64,000 nt of DNA, from contig OZ253455.1 in assembly GCA_965261195.1 (NCBI GenBank), positions 1,240,001-1,304,000 of the forward strand. The letters are read 5' to 3'. Position 1 is the first letter of the stretch. The number at the start of each line of letters is the position of its first letter. Both the position numbers and the translations under genes were made by a program. Below the pieces are notes generated by a model. That model was not told the origin of the DNA. It was given only the letters and a program-made list of their open reading frames with translations, and did no database searches. Source of the DNA: Bin87 sp965261195. GTDB lineage: Bacteria > Chloroflexota > Dehalococcoidia > Lucifugimonadales > UBA3495. This document shows, in pieces, positions 6,846-16,400 of the stretch.

Positions 6846-8864
6846 TCAGGGCGTTACTTCGTACTCCACCTCGGCTACTTTCCGATCACCCTCGTAAACA
6901 TACACCCAATATCGGCCCGGAGCCCAACGTGATGGCGGCAGCGGCCCCACCGAGAAAAACTGCGTGCCGCCGATATACCTGGCATCGGCACTCAGCGTCG
7001 AAACACGTCGATTGGCGACGAACCCGTCTTCATAGAATTCCACCACCTCGAGCTCCAGGTCGCGGTTGCCTGAGGATAATTGGAAGGTGTATTCCAAGTT
7101 GAGCCAGACGATGGACTGCACTGCCGACGCCGAAAACTGCAATACGGCCGGCCCATCTTTTCCGATGGCGATATACGCGGCGTTTATGCGGCCGTTGATG
7201 CTGGGCAACCCGGGATCAACGGCGCTGGTATCGCGCTGGCCCCAGTCATGGGCAACGGTTCCGTAGTACCAGCGACCCACGACACGATCCACGGTTCCCG
7301 CATCGGTTGGAGATATGAAGGCGGCAGTCAGGTGGTTGATTCCCACCGCAGTGCCGGCCCGGTCGTCGGCGTCATCTTCGACAGCCGACAGCAGGTACAG
7401 GGTGTGGAAGCCGCGCTGGAACTGGTTTTCGCCCAGGCTGCCGTACATATCGAGGAACAGACGTTCGCCCAAAGCATAATTGCAGTCGAAGGCGTCCGGG
7501 TCCCGGCTCGTATCGAACCTGGCCAGGGCGTTGATGCTGCTGGCGACGGCGCACGGGTGATTGGTGGCCTCCAGAGGTTGGCCGGTGCGGGCCCGTTCGG
7601 AGATGGATGCCAGGAAATCCGCGGCTCCTTCGTCAACCCAGTCATCGTTGCCGCTCCAGTAGTAGTGGGCGACCTCGTGGGCAATGATATGACCGGCAGC
7701 GTTGGCTGCCTGACTGCCATCATCAACGTCATGCTCAGGGAGAATGGCGATATGGGTGCCAAAGTTGGTGCCGGCGGTGGAGCTTTTAACGGCATTTTCG
7801 AAGAGCAATCCGACATAGTTGGTCGGCAGCGGTTCGGCCATAAACTCCTCGACGCTGCGCACCGAACGCTCCAGCAAGTCCATGCTGCGCGGCGCTCCCG
7901 GTCCGGTGCGGACGATGGCCAAATCCACATCCCCGGATAATGGCAGGGTGATCGTGCGCTGTTCCACAGCGATACGGGAGCGGTCTAACAGGGTATCAAT
8001 CAAGCCCGGGTTGGTTCGATTGACGCCGTCGAGCAAGGCCACGATTCTGGCCCAGTCGTCGGTAATGCCACCGCTCAGGGTAGGATGGGACAACACCTCA
8101 CGCAGGGTACCCGGCGCCCGAAACGCCATTCGCCGGAGGGACAGCGTCGCAACCTGGTCCGCTGGGTCCAGCGTTTGCAGGAAGGGCATTGCAACGATAC
8201 GCTGCGCGCTTCTCTCATCCCGCTTGGCGATGGCGTGCAGGCTTTCAACCGTGTTGTGCTCTGACGCGGTTACGCCGTCGGCCACCCAGCTGTAACCTAT
8301 CACGCGGCCAGCGACGTCCGGATAAAACGCGGCCAGATCCGCCAGTTCATTTGCGCCCAACAATTCCGGCTGGCTGATGCCGTCGTCGATCCAGGGCAGT
8401 GCGCTAATGGCGATTGCTGACTGCGGGTTCTGCTGCATCAGGTAGGGCCCGTTGTCCAGGTCGCGGATGGTCAAACGGACCTCGGACTCGGCGACGGCAG
8501 TTGGCGCCACGGTTGCGGTGGACGACGAGTTTGCCGGTGTTGGCGCCAGGGTCGGTGGCGTCGAATCCTCGGCCCGCCCTCCCGACGGCGCGCCCGGTGG
8601 TGCAACGTCGGTCGCGGCGGCCCGAGTCGGTCCTGCTGTTGTCATCGACGGTACGCTGCCGTCGGGGGTCGGGGTCGGAGCCAGTTCAGTGGCGCTGATA
8701 CGGGCCAACGCATCGTCGATGATGGCCGGCACGTCAGGAGTTGGCCCGGCGTCGTCAGAGCCACAGGCCACCACCGTTGCCATCAAAACGGCCACCAACC
8801 CGATTGACCCGGCACGTATTGACCGTGTCGAATTAATAATGTCGTAAACCGATTGGAATAGCAT
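6846..8864 (-). CDS. Lipoprotein zinc metallopeptidase (HEXXH, gluzincin-like)
   Basis: A 672-residue exported lipoprotein. The N-terminus has a basic start, a hydrophobic stretch (SIGLVAVLMATVVAC) and a lipobox VVAC, followed by about 110 residues of Thr/Pro/Ala-rich linker. The catalytic region carries IIAHEVAHYYW (HEVAH zinc site) and, about 15 residues on, WVDEGAADFLAS, which supplies a glutamate ligand as in gluzincins. A beta-rich C-terminal region (about 540-672) probably binds or positions the substrate. ATG 8862-8864 is chosen because a TATACT box sits at 8872-8877, leaving almost no leader; the frame further upstream overlaps the divergent SDR gene. Likely acts on the outer face of the membrane; substrate unknown. 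Confidence 0.8.
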   Translation of the reverse strand: MLFQSVYDIINSTRSIRAGSIGLVAVLMATVVACGSDDAGPTPDVPAIIDDALARISATELAPTPTPDGSVPSMTTAGPTRAAATDVAPPGAPSGGRAEDSTPPTLAPTPANSSSTATVAPTAVAESEVRLTIRDLDNGPYLMQQNPQSAIAISALPWIDDGISQPELLGANELADLAAFYPDVAGRVIGYSWVADGVTASEHNTVESLHAIAKRDERSAQRIVAMPFLQTLDPADQVATLSLRRMAFRAPGTLREVLSHPTLSGGITDDWARIVALLDGVNRTNPGLIDTLLDRSRIAVEQRTITLPLSGDVDLAIVRTGPGAPRSMDLLERSVRSVEEFMAEPLPTNYVGLLFENAVKSSTAGTNFGTHIAILPEHDVDDGSQAANAAGHIIAHEVAHYYWSGNDDWVDEGAADFLASISERARTGQPLEATNHPCAVASSINALARFDTSRDPDAFDCNYALGERLFLDMYGSLGENQFQRGFHTLYLLSAVEDDADDRAGTAVGINHLTAAFISPTDAGTVDRVVGRWYYGTVAHDWGQRDTSAVDPGLPSINGRINAAYIAIGKDGPAVLQFSASAVQSIVWLNLEYTFQLSSGNRDLELEVVEFYEDGFVANRRVSTLSADARYIGGTQFFSVGPLPPSRWAPGRYWVYVYEGDRKVAEVEYEVTP

Positions 8865-8871
8865 ACATACC

Positions 8872-8921
8872 AGTATACCGGACGGCGCCCTGGTTCCTGA
8901 GCGACGGGGGTGCGCTATAAT
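8872..8921. promoter_or_regulatory. Divergent promoter region
   Basis: On the minus strand TATACT (8872-8877) lies 8 nt before the metallopeptidase ATG, so that transcript would be leaderless or nearly so. On the plus strand TATAAT (8916-8921) drives the SDR gene with a leader of more than 100 nt. Both -10 boxes sit within 50 bp. Confidence 0.5.
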
Positions 8922-8943
8922 GCCGCCAAACAACACCGATACG

Positions 8944-9018
8944 AGAGCAACAACCAAGAGAGCAACAACCAAGAGAGCAAGAACCACGAGAGCAACAACC
9001 AAGAGAGCAACAACGGAT
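8944..9018 (+). repeat. Five tandem 15-bp repeats in the SDR leader
   Basis: Unit AGAGCAACAACCAAG starts at 8944, 8959, 8974, 8989 and 9004. Copies 1, 2 and 4 are identical; copies 3 and 5 differ slightly. The array lies between the TATAAT at 8916 and the Shine-Dalgarno before ATG 9040, so it is transcribed and untranslated if the start is as called. It would encode basic ATTKR repeats if translation began at 8920. Confidence 0.85.
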
Positions 9019-9039
9019 AGCATCAGGGAGGCGACACCT

Positions 9040-9792
9040 ATGGGCAAACTGGACGGAAGAGTAGCGTTGATTACCGGCTCGGGCCGCAACATCGGCCGGG
9101 CGACGGCCCTGATGATGGCAGCAGAGGGCGCGAATATCGTGGTGAATGCCCGCAGCAATCGGGACGAGGCCGAGGCCACCGCCGCCGCAGTTGAAGAACT
9201 GGGCGTAAAGGCGTTGCCCGTGCTGGCTGACGTATCCCAGAAAGACCAGGTGGACGCCATGATTGACGCGGCGATGTCTATGTTTGGTCGCATCGACATA
9301 CTGGTTAACAACGCGGCCATCCGTCCCCACAAACCATTCGTGGAACTGACGCTGGAGGATTGGGAGTACGTGCGGGGGGTGGTGCTGGACGGGTCGTTCT
9401 ACACCGTGAAAGGCGTCATCGAGCAGATGGTGGCCAACAACTTTGGCCGCATCGTGTTCCTGACCGGCGACGGGGCGTTTCGGGGCAGCGCAATGCGCGC
9501 CCACGTGTCCGCTGCCAAGATGGGCATGGTCGGTATGGCGCGCAGCCTGGCGTCCGAATTCGCCGGCAACAACATCCGGGTCAACGTCGTGTCGCCGGGT
9601 AGCATCGACACCTCGCGCGCCAATCCGGAGTGGTACGCCGGACGGGTCCCCGATGCCGGCGGTATCCCGCTGGGCCGCCAGGGCAAACCCGACGAAATCG
9701 CATCGACCGTAACCTTCCTGTGCACCGACGACGGCGGCTTCATCACGGGGCAGACGATACACGTGAATGGGGGCCAGGGGTACTTTGGGTAA
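9040..9792 (+). CDS. Short-chain dehydrogenase/reductase family protein lacking the catalytic Tyr
   Basis: A 250-residue Rossmann protein of the classical SDR type. GSGRNIGRA is the dinucleotide-binding glycine motif, VNARSN and ADVSQ follow, then NNAAIRP (NNAG) and GGQGYFG at the end. The active site is unusual: the usual YxxxK reads VSAAK (residues ~151-155), so Tyr is Val, and the catalytic Ser position falls in LTGDGA. Lys is kept. Cofactor binding is probably intact, but standard oxidoreductase chemistry is doubtful. Start ATG 9040 has AGGGAGG about 8 nt upstream. The gene ends 1 bp before an IS630-type element. Confidence 0.8.
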   Translation: MGKLDGRVALITGSGRNIGRATALMMAAEGANIVVNARSNRDEAEATAAAVEELGVKALPVLADVSQKDQVDAMIDAAMSMFGRIDILVNNAAIRPHKPFVELTLEDWEYVRGVVLDGSFYTVKGVIEQMVANNFGRIVFLTGDGAFRGSAMRAHVSAAKMGMVGMARSLASEFAGNNIRVNVVSPGSIDTSRANPEWYAGRVPDAGGIPLGRQGKPDEIASTVTFLCTDDGGFITGQTIHVNGGQGYFG

Positions 9793-9803
9793 CTAGTAGT
9801 CTG

Positions 9804-11027
<1,224 letters not shown>

Positions 11028-11040
11028 TGATGGTGGTCTA

Positions 11041-11869
11041 CTAGAGGTTTCGCAGAAACTCGGCGACTTGTTGGAACGCCGGGGAATTCCAGTCCCAGAT
11101 GCCGGCGTTGGCGGCTTGGGCCAAACGCAAGCCGGGCTGCCGACGTCTTAAATTGTTCGCGAAGTTCGCATACCTTGGCAATGGACCGCCCGCAAGATAA
11201 GCATACACTTGTGTCTTCGCGAGCCGGTTGTCAGCTATTTGCGGACCTTCACCGGTCAGGCAATCAATGTAACTGCTCACGCACTTCATCACAGGCGTAT
11301 CATCGAGCGAACGGATGCACAATTCTTCCAGGTTACCGTTAGAGATTCCGTCCGGCAGTATGGCTATGGAGACGCGCAATTGTCCATTCTCGACGACTTC
11401 CCAAACCTGACTTGGTGCTGGTATTCCAGCATCAGTTAGAGACCCTCGTAGACTTGCCATCGCGGATACGGCCCCAGTGTCGGCTGCATTCGCAGATTCT
11501 GACGCCCTATCAGCGTCCCTTATGATTCCTAGCCTGCGCAATTGTTGAAATCCTTCGGCATTTACGAGAGTAGTAGTCAAAAAGGGTCGAAAATTGTCGT
11601 CGCTTCCTACTTGGGCGATTTGGACATCATCCTTGTTCAACCCATTTCTCAGAAAGGCATCGAAAAGTAACTGTTCAGACTTGAGGGGATCTTCGGCTTT
11701 TCCGACTGGTTGTGGACGGGTGGCCAAGCACGGAATTTGCTTTGCAAGCCGACCCGTCCCCTCAAACGTGAACAGTTACATCGAAAAATCCGGCATCGTC
11801 TATACCTTCAACCAGCAGCAAAGTGTCCTTCTCTACAGTGCTAAAAGTGTAAGGGTTGCTACGTGCCAT
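11041..11869 (-). pseudogene. DUF3226 (TOPRIM-like) protein interrupted by a 113-bp MITE
   Basis: Starting at ATG 11867-11869 the first 31 codons encode a TOPRIM-type start with LLLVEGIDDAGFFD. The MITE at 11667-11779 then introduces a stop after a few codons. The remainder (FDAFLRNGLNKDD onward) resumes past the element. Removing the MITE and one 8-bp target copy (121 bp) leaves exactly 236 codons in one frame, so the gene was intact before insertion. A TTG inside the MITE opens a chimeric frame to 11727 that lacks the VEGxDD acidic motif. The stop codon lies in the edge of the adjacent IS630 element, so the original C-terminus may also have been changed. ATGA overlap with the upstream ATPase shows former translational coupling. 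Confidence 0.85.
11667..11779 (-). mobile_element. 113-bp MITE (IS66-like ends), copy 1
   Basis: Ends GTAACTGTTC...GAACAGTTAC form about 23-bp imperfect inverted repeats. ATCGAAAA is duplicated at both sides (11659-11666 and 11780-11787). GTAA ends plus an 8-bp duplication are features of the IS66 family. Read on the minus strand, the 113 bp are identical to the copy at 33414-33526. Confidence 0.92.
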
Positions 11870-13014
11870 CAGCGAATCTCCGCGCCGTACTCAAGCGTGA
11901 AATCAAGGCCTTCAAATGGATAAGTGGTTGCCACGACCCCTTCGTCCCGGCGGCTTAACCGATGATAAAGTAAGTCTGCGTCCTCCGCAGATTTAAAGGC
12001 GTTCATGGCTGCAAGTACGCATTCGTAGCTATGGGTAGTAGCAAATACTTGGACGTCGAATCGTTTTGACAAGTCATTTATCGCTTGCCAGATATTGACT
12101 AATATAGAGTGATGGAGGCCGTTTTCGATTTCGTCGACCAAAATTGAGCCGTTGCTTACTTCCGCGAAGGCCAGAGTCATTTCCAAAAGACGTGAAAATC
12201 CGCTGCCCATTAGGGCTATTGGAATAATGCGGCCAGTTCCGATGTCCCCATATATTAGCGCCGGCCCTTCCGCTCCGGGCACGGCCGTTAATCGTCGTAG
12301 ACGCGGTTCCACCAGCTGCAGAACCTTTTTTACATCATTCAGGTATCCTCCGATTTCCGCCCGGCCAAAGCGCGCTGCGAGCTCTGGAGGACCGATACGT
12401 CCCAGAGACTGCATAAATACGCTACTCTTTCGGTGATTGCTGCTCCCTCCGCTTTCTGCCCGGAGAGCGGCGACATTGCCGTCAAATTGAATGCCAGGAG
12501 GAACAGGTAGTTCAAAGGGTAATGGAGTGAGCTCTATCCAGGCGCGAGATGGAAATTGGTTTCCGTCTTGGTCTGTATATTCAAAGACTATTTCACTATT
12601 GTACACGCTTTCAGACAGGGACCGCCTTGCTTGTAGCTGGGACGAAAGAGCGTATGCCATCGAGGTAGCGCTCTCTTTGCGAGGTCGATACGTGATGGTG
12701 AGTTTTTGAGTATCGACGTTACCATCTTCGCTAGCAACCAGTTTAATAGGTAAATCAGTCTGGTACCCCATGAACAAGTCGGTAAACAGTTCGCCCGGCT
12801 CACCTCCGGGCAAACCGCGCCAAAGGTTGATCCGTCGTGCTAGTTCGGGATTGTTTTGTCCAGTGTGCAGCCACAGCGCCTCTAGCAGCGCCGTTTTGCC
12901 AGCGTTGTTCTGTCCTGCAATCAGGTTAACGCGGGCCAGCGGTTTGACCGTGAACTTGTCGAACAGGCGGAAGTTTTCTATGCTAAATGAGGTGTACATC
13001 GCGTTCACCGGCAA
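11869..13014 (-). CDS. AAA ATPase, OLD/SMC-like, partner of the TOPRIM gene
   Basis: A 381-residue ABC/SMC-type ATPase related to OLD-family ATPases. FSIENFRLFDKF begins the fold, GQNNAGKTALLEAL is Walker A (about residues 34-47), ILVDEIENGLH is Walker B near 290, and ATTHSYE follows. GSGFSR may be the signature region. ATG 13014 and ATG 12999 (MYTSF) are both possible starts. It overlaps the next gene by 4 nt (ATGA). ATPase plus TOPRIM pairs (for example OLD and the AriA/AriB pair of PARIS) act in phage defence; a defence role here is inference. With the partner broken by a MITE the system is probably non-functional. Confidence 0.8.
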   Translation of the reverse strand: MPVNAMYTSFSIENFRLFDKFTVKPLARVNLIAGQNNAGKTALLEALWLHTGQNNPELARRINLWRGLPGGEPGELFTDLFMGYQTDLPIKLVASEDGNVDTQKLTITYRPRKESATSMAYALSSQLQARRSLSESVYNSEIVFEYTDQDGNQFPSRAWIELTPLPFELPVPPGIQFDGNVAALRAESGGSSNHRKSSVFMQSLGRIGPPELAARFGRAEIGGYLNDVKKVLQLVEPRLRRLTAVPGAEGPALIYGDIGTGRIIPIALMGSGFSRLLEMTLAFAEVSNGSILVDEIENGLHHSILVNIWQAINDLSKRFDVQVFATTHSYECVLAAMNAFKSAEDADLLYHRLSRRDEGVVATTYPFEGLDFTLEYGAEIR

Positions 13015-13087
13015 CAGTCATTTTCGGGCACCGCAGCCGTGGCCACGCTGCCCGTTACTAAACGGTTTGTCCGTAGGATACCAGACA

Positions 13088-13777
13088 CTACCCCGCCCGC
13101 ACCCGTATCTCCTTCAGGTCATCGGCTATGGTCAGCTGCGCGTCCGTCTGCTCCTGAATATCCTCCGGTGACCAACCGGGGGCGTTCTCGCGCAGCATGA
13201 AACCGTCTGGCGTTATCTCGAACAGCCCCAGGTCGGTGGCCAGCAGCTTTACGGCGCCGGGCGCGGTGATTGGCAGCGTGCAGCGTTTCAGCAGCCGGCG
13301 CTCTCCGTTGCGCTGGTTGTGCTCCATGGCGATGAATACGCGCTTGGCGCAGGCCGCCAGATCCATCGCGCCGCCGATTCCGCCGCCCTTGCGCACCGGA
13401 ATGCGCCAGTTGGCGAAGTCGCCGTTCTCCGACACCTCGTAGGCGCCCATCACGGTAACGTCCACCATGCCCTTGCGGATCAGCCCGAACGAATCGGCGT
13501 GGTGTACGATGGCCATGCCCGGCAGGGCCACCACGTTTTGACCGCCGGCGTTGACCAGATGCTTGTCCTCTTCGCCGGCCGGCGCCAGCGGCCCAAACCC
13601 GATCACGCCGTTCTCGGAGTGGAAGATAATTTCCTTGTCCGGCTCGCACTCCAGATAGTTAGAGCACAGCGTCGGCATACCCACGCCAAGGTTCACAATC
13701 CAGCCGTCCTGAAACTCCATCGCTAGACGGTCGCACATGGTTTGCCGTGACAGGCGGGGTTTATCGGCCGTAGTCAT
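13088..13777 (-). CDS. scoB: 3-oxoacid CoA-transferase subunit B
   Basis: The beta subunit of a two-subunit family I CoA-transferase that moves CoA between succinyl-CoA and 3-oxo acids. HSENGVIGFG holds the catalytic glutamate (SENG), with NLGVGMPTL upstream and RKGGGIGGAMDL downstream. Length of 229 residues is normal. A GGAG site precedes ATG 13777. It lies about 110 bp downstream of subunit A on the same strand, with a dispersed hairpin repeat in the gap. Confidence 0.92.
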   Translation of the reverse strand: MTTADKPRLSRQTMCDRLAMEFQDGWIVNLGVGMPTLCSNYLECEPDKEIIFHSENGVIGFGPLAPAGEEDKHLVNAGGQNVVALPGMAIVHHADSFGLIRKGMVDVTVMGAYEVSENGDFANWRIPVRKGGGIGGAMDLAACAKRVFIAMEHNQRNGERRLLKRCTLPITAPGAVKLLATDLGLFEITPDGFMLRENAPGWSPEDIQEQTDAQLTIADDLKEIRVRAG

Positions 13778-13814
13778 GGTGTACTCCTTTGCATTCCTTT
13801 ATGGCGGAAACTTG

Positions 13815-13852
13815 CCCCCTCTCCCTCGATGGGAGAGGGTTGGGGTGAGGGT
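13815..13852. repeat. CCCTCTCCC...GGGAGAGGGTTGGGGTGAGGG dispersed repeat
   Basis: A short hairpin plus GGGTGAGGG tail between scoA and scoB. A second copy is at 47595-47635. It lies in the intergenic part of the operon and might cause processing or partial termination. Confidence 0.75.
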
Positions 13853-13889
13853 GAAATTCTCGCCGTGGCAGCGTGAGGGCAAACCCCGG

Positions 13890-14588
13890 TTAGTCCCAGT
13901 TTCCGTCCGGCGGTATTTTGACCAGGCGGTCTACGTAAACGCCGGGTACGTGAACGCAGTCGGGGTCGATTTCACCCGGTTCTACGATACTGTCCTCAAC
14001 TTCAACCACGGTGATGTCAGCGGCCATGGCCATGAGGGGATTGAAGTTGCGTTGAGTCAGGCGGAATTGCAGGTTGCCAAAGGTATCGGCGCGCCAGGCC
14101 CGGATGAGCGCAAAATCGGCCGGCAGCGGATATTCCAGGACGTAGGTGCGGCCGTTTATTTCCCGATGCTCCTTGCCCTCGGCCAGCTCGGTGCCCACGC
14201 TGGCCGGAGTGTAGAAGGCCCCAATGCCGGCGCCGGCAGCGCGCATCCGCTCGGCGAGCGTACCCTGCGGCACCAGTTCAGCATCCAGCTCACCATCGTT
14301 GTACATTTTCACAAAGGGCGTAATCTGCGACGGGTGCGTGGGCGCGGTGAACGCGCAGATCATCTTCTTGACCTGTCCGGCCTCGATGAGGGTACCCACG
14401 TCCACCTTGTCATCCATGCTGCCGGCGTTGTTGGATATGCCGGTGAGGTTCTTCACACCCAGGCGATGCACGGCGGCCAGCAGGTTGCGGGCCAAACCCA
14501 CGTTGCCGAAACCCGGGGACATGAATGTCATGCCGTCTTTCATATCGGCGACGGCGGAATCGAAGTCGGCGTAAACCTTGTTTTTCAT
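13890..14588 (-). CDS. scoA: 3-oxoacid CoA-transferase subunit A
   Basis: Alpha subunit of the CoA-transferase. MSPGFGNVGLARNLL is the CoA-binding glycine motif of the subunit, followed by LTGISNNAG and LVPQGTLAERMRAAGAGIGAFYTPASVGT. The C-terminus (ADITVVEVEDSIVEPGEIDPDCVHVPGVYVDR region) is typical. ATG 14586-14588 has GGGAG about 8 nt upstream; the frame extends a further 17 codons upstream without a better start. First gene of the scoAB unit. Confidence 0.92.
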   Translation of the reverse strand: MKNKVYADFDSAVADMKDGMTFMSPGFGNVGLARNLLAAVHRLGVKNLTGISNNAGSMDDKVDVGTLIEAGQVKKMICAFTAPTHPSQITPFVKMYNDGELDAELVPQGTLAERMRAAGAGIGAFYTPASVGTELAEGKEHREINGRTYVLEYPLPADFALIRAWRADTFGNLQFRLTQRNFNPLMAMAADITVVEVEDSIVEPGEIDPDCVHVPGVYVDRLVKIPPDGNWD

Positions 14589-14686
14589 CGGGATTGGCTC
14601 CCAGTTGAGTTTGGCCGGCCTTGTGCCGGCGCCGGCCATTATACTGGCAATCAGGATACTGGCAATCTGCTGCGGGCGGGTTGCCG

Positions 14687-14884
14687 CTAGGGTTCGGTGT
14701 CGTACACTATCTTGCCGTCACGGTAGGTAACCACCGAGCCGGTTAGGGCGATATTGCGCTTGCGGGCTTTTATGGCGGCGCGCTTCATAGCTTCCAACGC
14801 TCCATCAACAAATGGATCGTAGGGGTGCTGGGCAGCCTGTCCCGACTGTTGGCGCTGTTGCGAAAGTTCATACAGTGTTGTCAT
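14687..14884 (-). CDS. Small hypothetical protein following a zeta-like kinase
   Basis: A 65-residue basic protein (MTTLYELSQQRQQ..., AIKARKRNIALTGSVVTYRDGKIVYD). It overlaps the end of the zeta-like kinase gene by 17 nt and is surely co-expressed. Position suggests a partner of the kinase, possibly an antitoxin, but it does not resemble the classical epsilon antitoxin. No domain recognised. Confidence 0.6.
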   Translation of the reverse strand: MTTLYELSQQRQQSGQAAQHPYDPFVDGALEAMKRAAIKARKRNIALTGSVVTYRDGKIVYDTEP

Positions 14885-15404
14885 CGTCGCTACTCCTTGC
14901 TATCTGGCGAGGCGCTTCGCCCGAACTGTCGTATAGCACCCATTCATCCACCAACTCCCGGTAGATTGTATCAAAATTGCGCCGTCCGGCATCAAAACGC
15001 CGGCGGATTACTTCCGGTGGTATGTTGTGGCCACCCGTTTCCACACGCTTTTGCACCCGTGCGATGGACACCTCAGGGGATGGCAGCGTCAAGAAGTACA
15101 GCCTGACCCGGTAGCCCTGTTCCTGCCAACGGGGGATCATGCGAGCGTAGCCGCGTCCGCTGAGGGTGGTCTCGAAGGCGAAGCTGCGGCCCCGACTGAC
15201 GTAATCGTCGATCATGTTCAGCATCATGCGGCCGGCCGCCATCGCTTCCCGCTCCGGCTGCAGCGGATTCAGCCCGGCGGCGATGAGGTCGGCGTTGACG
15301 AACGTCGGGCAATTCGCCTCGTTGAGCAGAAACTCCCTGGCGAAGGTGGTTTTGCCGGCCCCGTTCGGGCCGGCGATTATCAGAATGGTCTGGTTTGGAG
15401 TCAC
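14868..15404 (-). CDS. Zeta-toxin-like P-loop kinase
   Basis: A 178-residue P-loop NTPase resembling the zeta-toxin/AAA_33 group, which phosphorylates small molecules such as UDP-N-acetylglucosamine in known toxins. IIAGPNGAGKTTFAREFL is Walker A near residue 10; FVNADLIAAGLNP and FAFETTLSGRGY match the zeta-type substrate region. GTG 15402-15404 overlaps the stop of the preceding lyase (TAGTG), so translation is coupled. It may be chromosomal and non-toxic; function is not shown by the sequence. Confidence 0.75.
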   Translation of the reverse strand: MTPNQTILIIAGPNGAGKTTFAREFLLNEANCPTFVNADLIAAGLNPLQPEREAMAAGRMMLNMIDDYVSRGRSFAFETTLSGRGYARMIPRWQEQGYRVRLYFLTLPSPEVSIARVQKRVETGGHNIPPEVIRRRFDAGRRNFDTIYRELVDEWVLYDSSGEAPRQIARSSDDDNTV

Positions 15405-16291
15405 TAATGTCCCACGCGATCCTGGAAATCGCGCTCCGTGGTGGCCGCTTCCACCGCCTGGTATTCGGGCAGGCTGATGAGCGCTTCGACCTCGGCGCGG
15501 CGGGCGGCTACGTCGGCGGCCCCGATGCCGATGTGGCCGGTATCGCGCAGGCTGGTGTACACCCGCTGCAAACCCTCCACCGCCGCGATGGCCGGCGTGG
15601 TGGCGTAGATGATTACCTGGTAGCCCAGCTCCTCGTATTCCTCAACCGTGATGTCGTCGGTGCCGGCGATAACCAAGAGCGGCACAGCTGCGACGCCGGC
15701 GCGGTACGTCGCCAGGTCTTCCCGCTGCCGCACCCCGCGCGGCATCACCACGTCGACGCCCAAATCGCGCAGGGCGTTGCCCCGGCGGATGGCTTCCTCC
15801 ATGTCGCCTTCCACGGCGGTAAAGGCGTCGGTGCGGCCGATAATCAGGAAATTAGGGTCGTTGCGGGCTTCCAGCGCATAGCGCATCTTTTCCAGAAATT
15901 CGTCCATGGGTATGACGTGCTCCAGGCCGGCATGATATGACGCCCGCTTGGGAAACACCTGGTCTTCGATGTGTATGCCGCAGATGCCGGCCCGCTCGAA
16001 GGTGCGGACGGTGTGCATAGTGTGTACCGGGTCACCGTAGCCGGCGCCGGCATCGCAGATGATGGGCAGGTTAACCGACCGGGCCACCCGTTGCGCCACA
16101 TCCACCTGCTCGGTCATTGTCATCAGCGGCTCGGTAACGGCCAGATGCGCCCCGCTCATGTAGCCGCCGACGTACACGGTATCGAAGCCCAGCGACTGCA
16201 CCACCCGGGCCGACATCGGATCGTAAGCGCCGGGAGCCAGGATGGTTTCGCCGGCGGAGAGCCGGCTTTTCAGGCCAGAGCGCAAAGTCAT
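15404..16291 (-). CDS. Isocitrate lyase/PEP mutase family protein
   Basis: A 295-residue TIM-barrel lyase of the PEP mutase superfamily. YVGGYMSG, CDAGAGYGDP (Mg-binding Asp) and GIHIEDQVFPKR are visible. The loop after PKR reads ASYHAG instead of the CGH catalytic motif of methylisocitrate lyase-type enzymes, closer to the NSLHDG loop of PEP mutase/phosphonopyruvate enzymes. A lyase or hydrolase of 2-oxo-dicarboxylates or phosphonates is possible. ATG 16289-16291 has GGAGG 8 nt upstream. Confidence 0.82.
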   Translation of the reverse strand: MTLRSGLKSRLSAGETILAPGAYDPMSARVVQSLGFDTVYVGGYMSGAHLAVTEPLMTMTEQVDVAQRVARSVNLPIICDAGAGYGDPVHTMHTVRTFERAGICGIHIEDQVFPKRASYHAGLEHVIPMDEFLEKMRYALEARNDPNFLIIGRTDAFTAVEGDMEEAIRRGNALRDLGVDVVMPRGVRQREDLATYRAGVAAVPLLVIAGTDDITVEEYEELGYQVIIYATTPAIAAVEGLQRVYTSLRDTGHIGIGAADVAARRAEVEALISLPEYQAVEAATTERDFQDRVGH

Positions 16292-16369
16292 GGAATTACC
16301 TCCGTTTTGCAAAGTTCAATCGCGGATTTCACGAGACAAGGCTTATCATAGCCGCCGCCGTTGGATTAA

Positions 16370-16392
16370 ACAAAAAAGGCCCCAGTGGGGAC
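16370..16392 (-). terminator. Intrinsic terminator after the DUF4411 gene
   Basis: Read on the minus strand, GTCCCCACTGGGGCC is followed by T6. It lies 9 bp past the stop of the PIN-domain gene, closing the defence block from the lyase gene further on. Confidence 0.6.
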
Positions 16393-16400
16393 GGCAAGGC

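Noticed and set aside
8920..9039. N-terminal extension of the SDR gene made of ATTKR repeats
   Set aside because: It is the translation of a 15-bp DNA repeat beginning at the -10 box; a good ribosome-binding site and a normal SDR start lie at 9040.
8865..9332. Upstream extension of the metallopeptidase frame on the minus strand
   Set aside because: It overlaps the divergent SDR gene and promoter; the lipoprotein signal begins at 8864.
11041..11727. Intact 228-residue gene starting inside the MITE
   Set aside because: The first ~20 residues are MITE sequence; the native start with the TOPRIM motif is at 11869.
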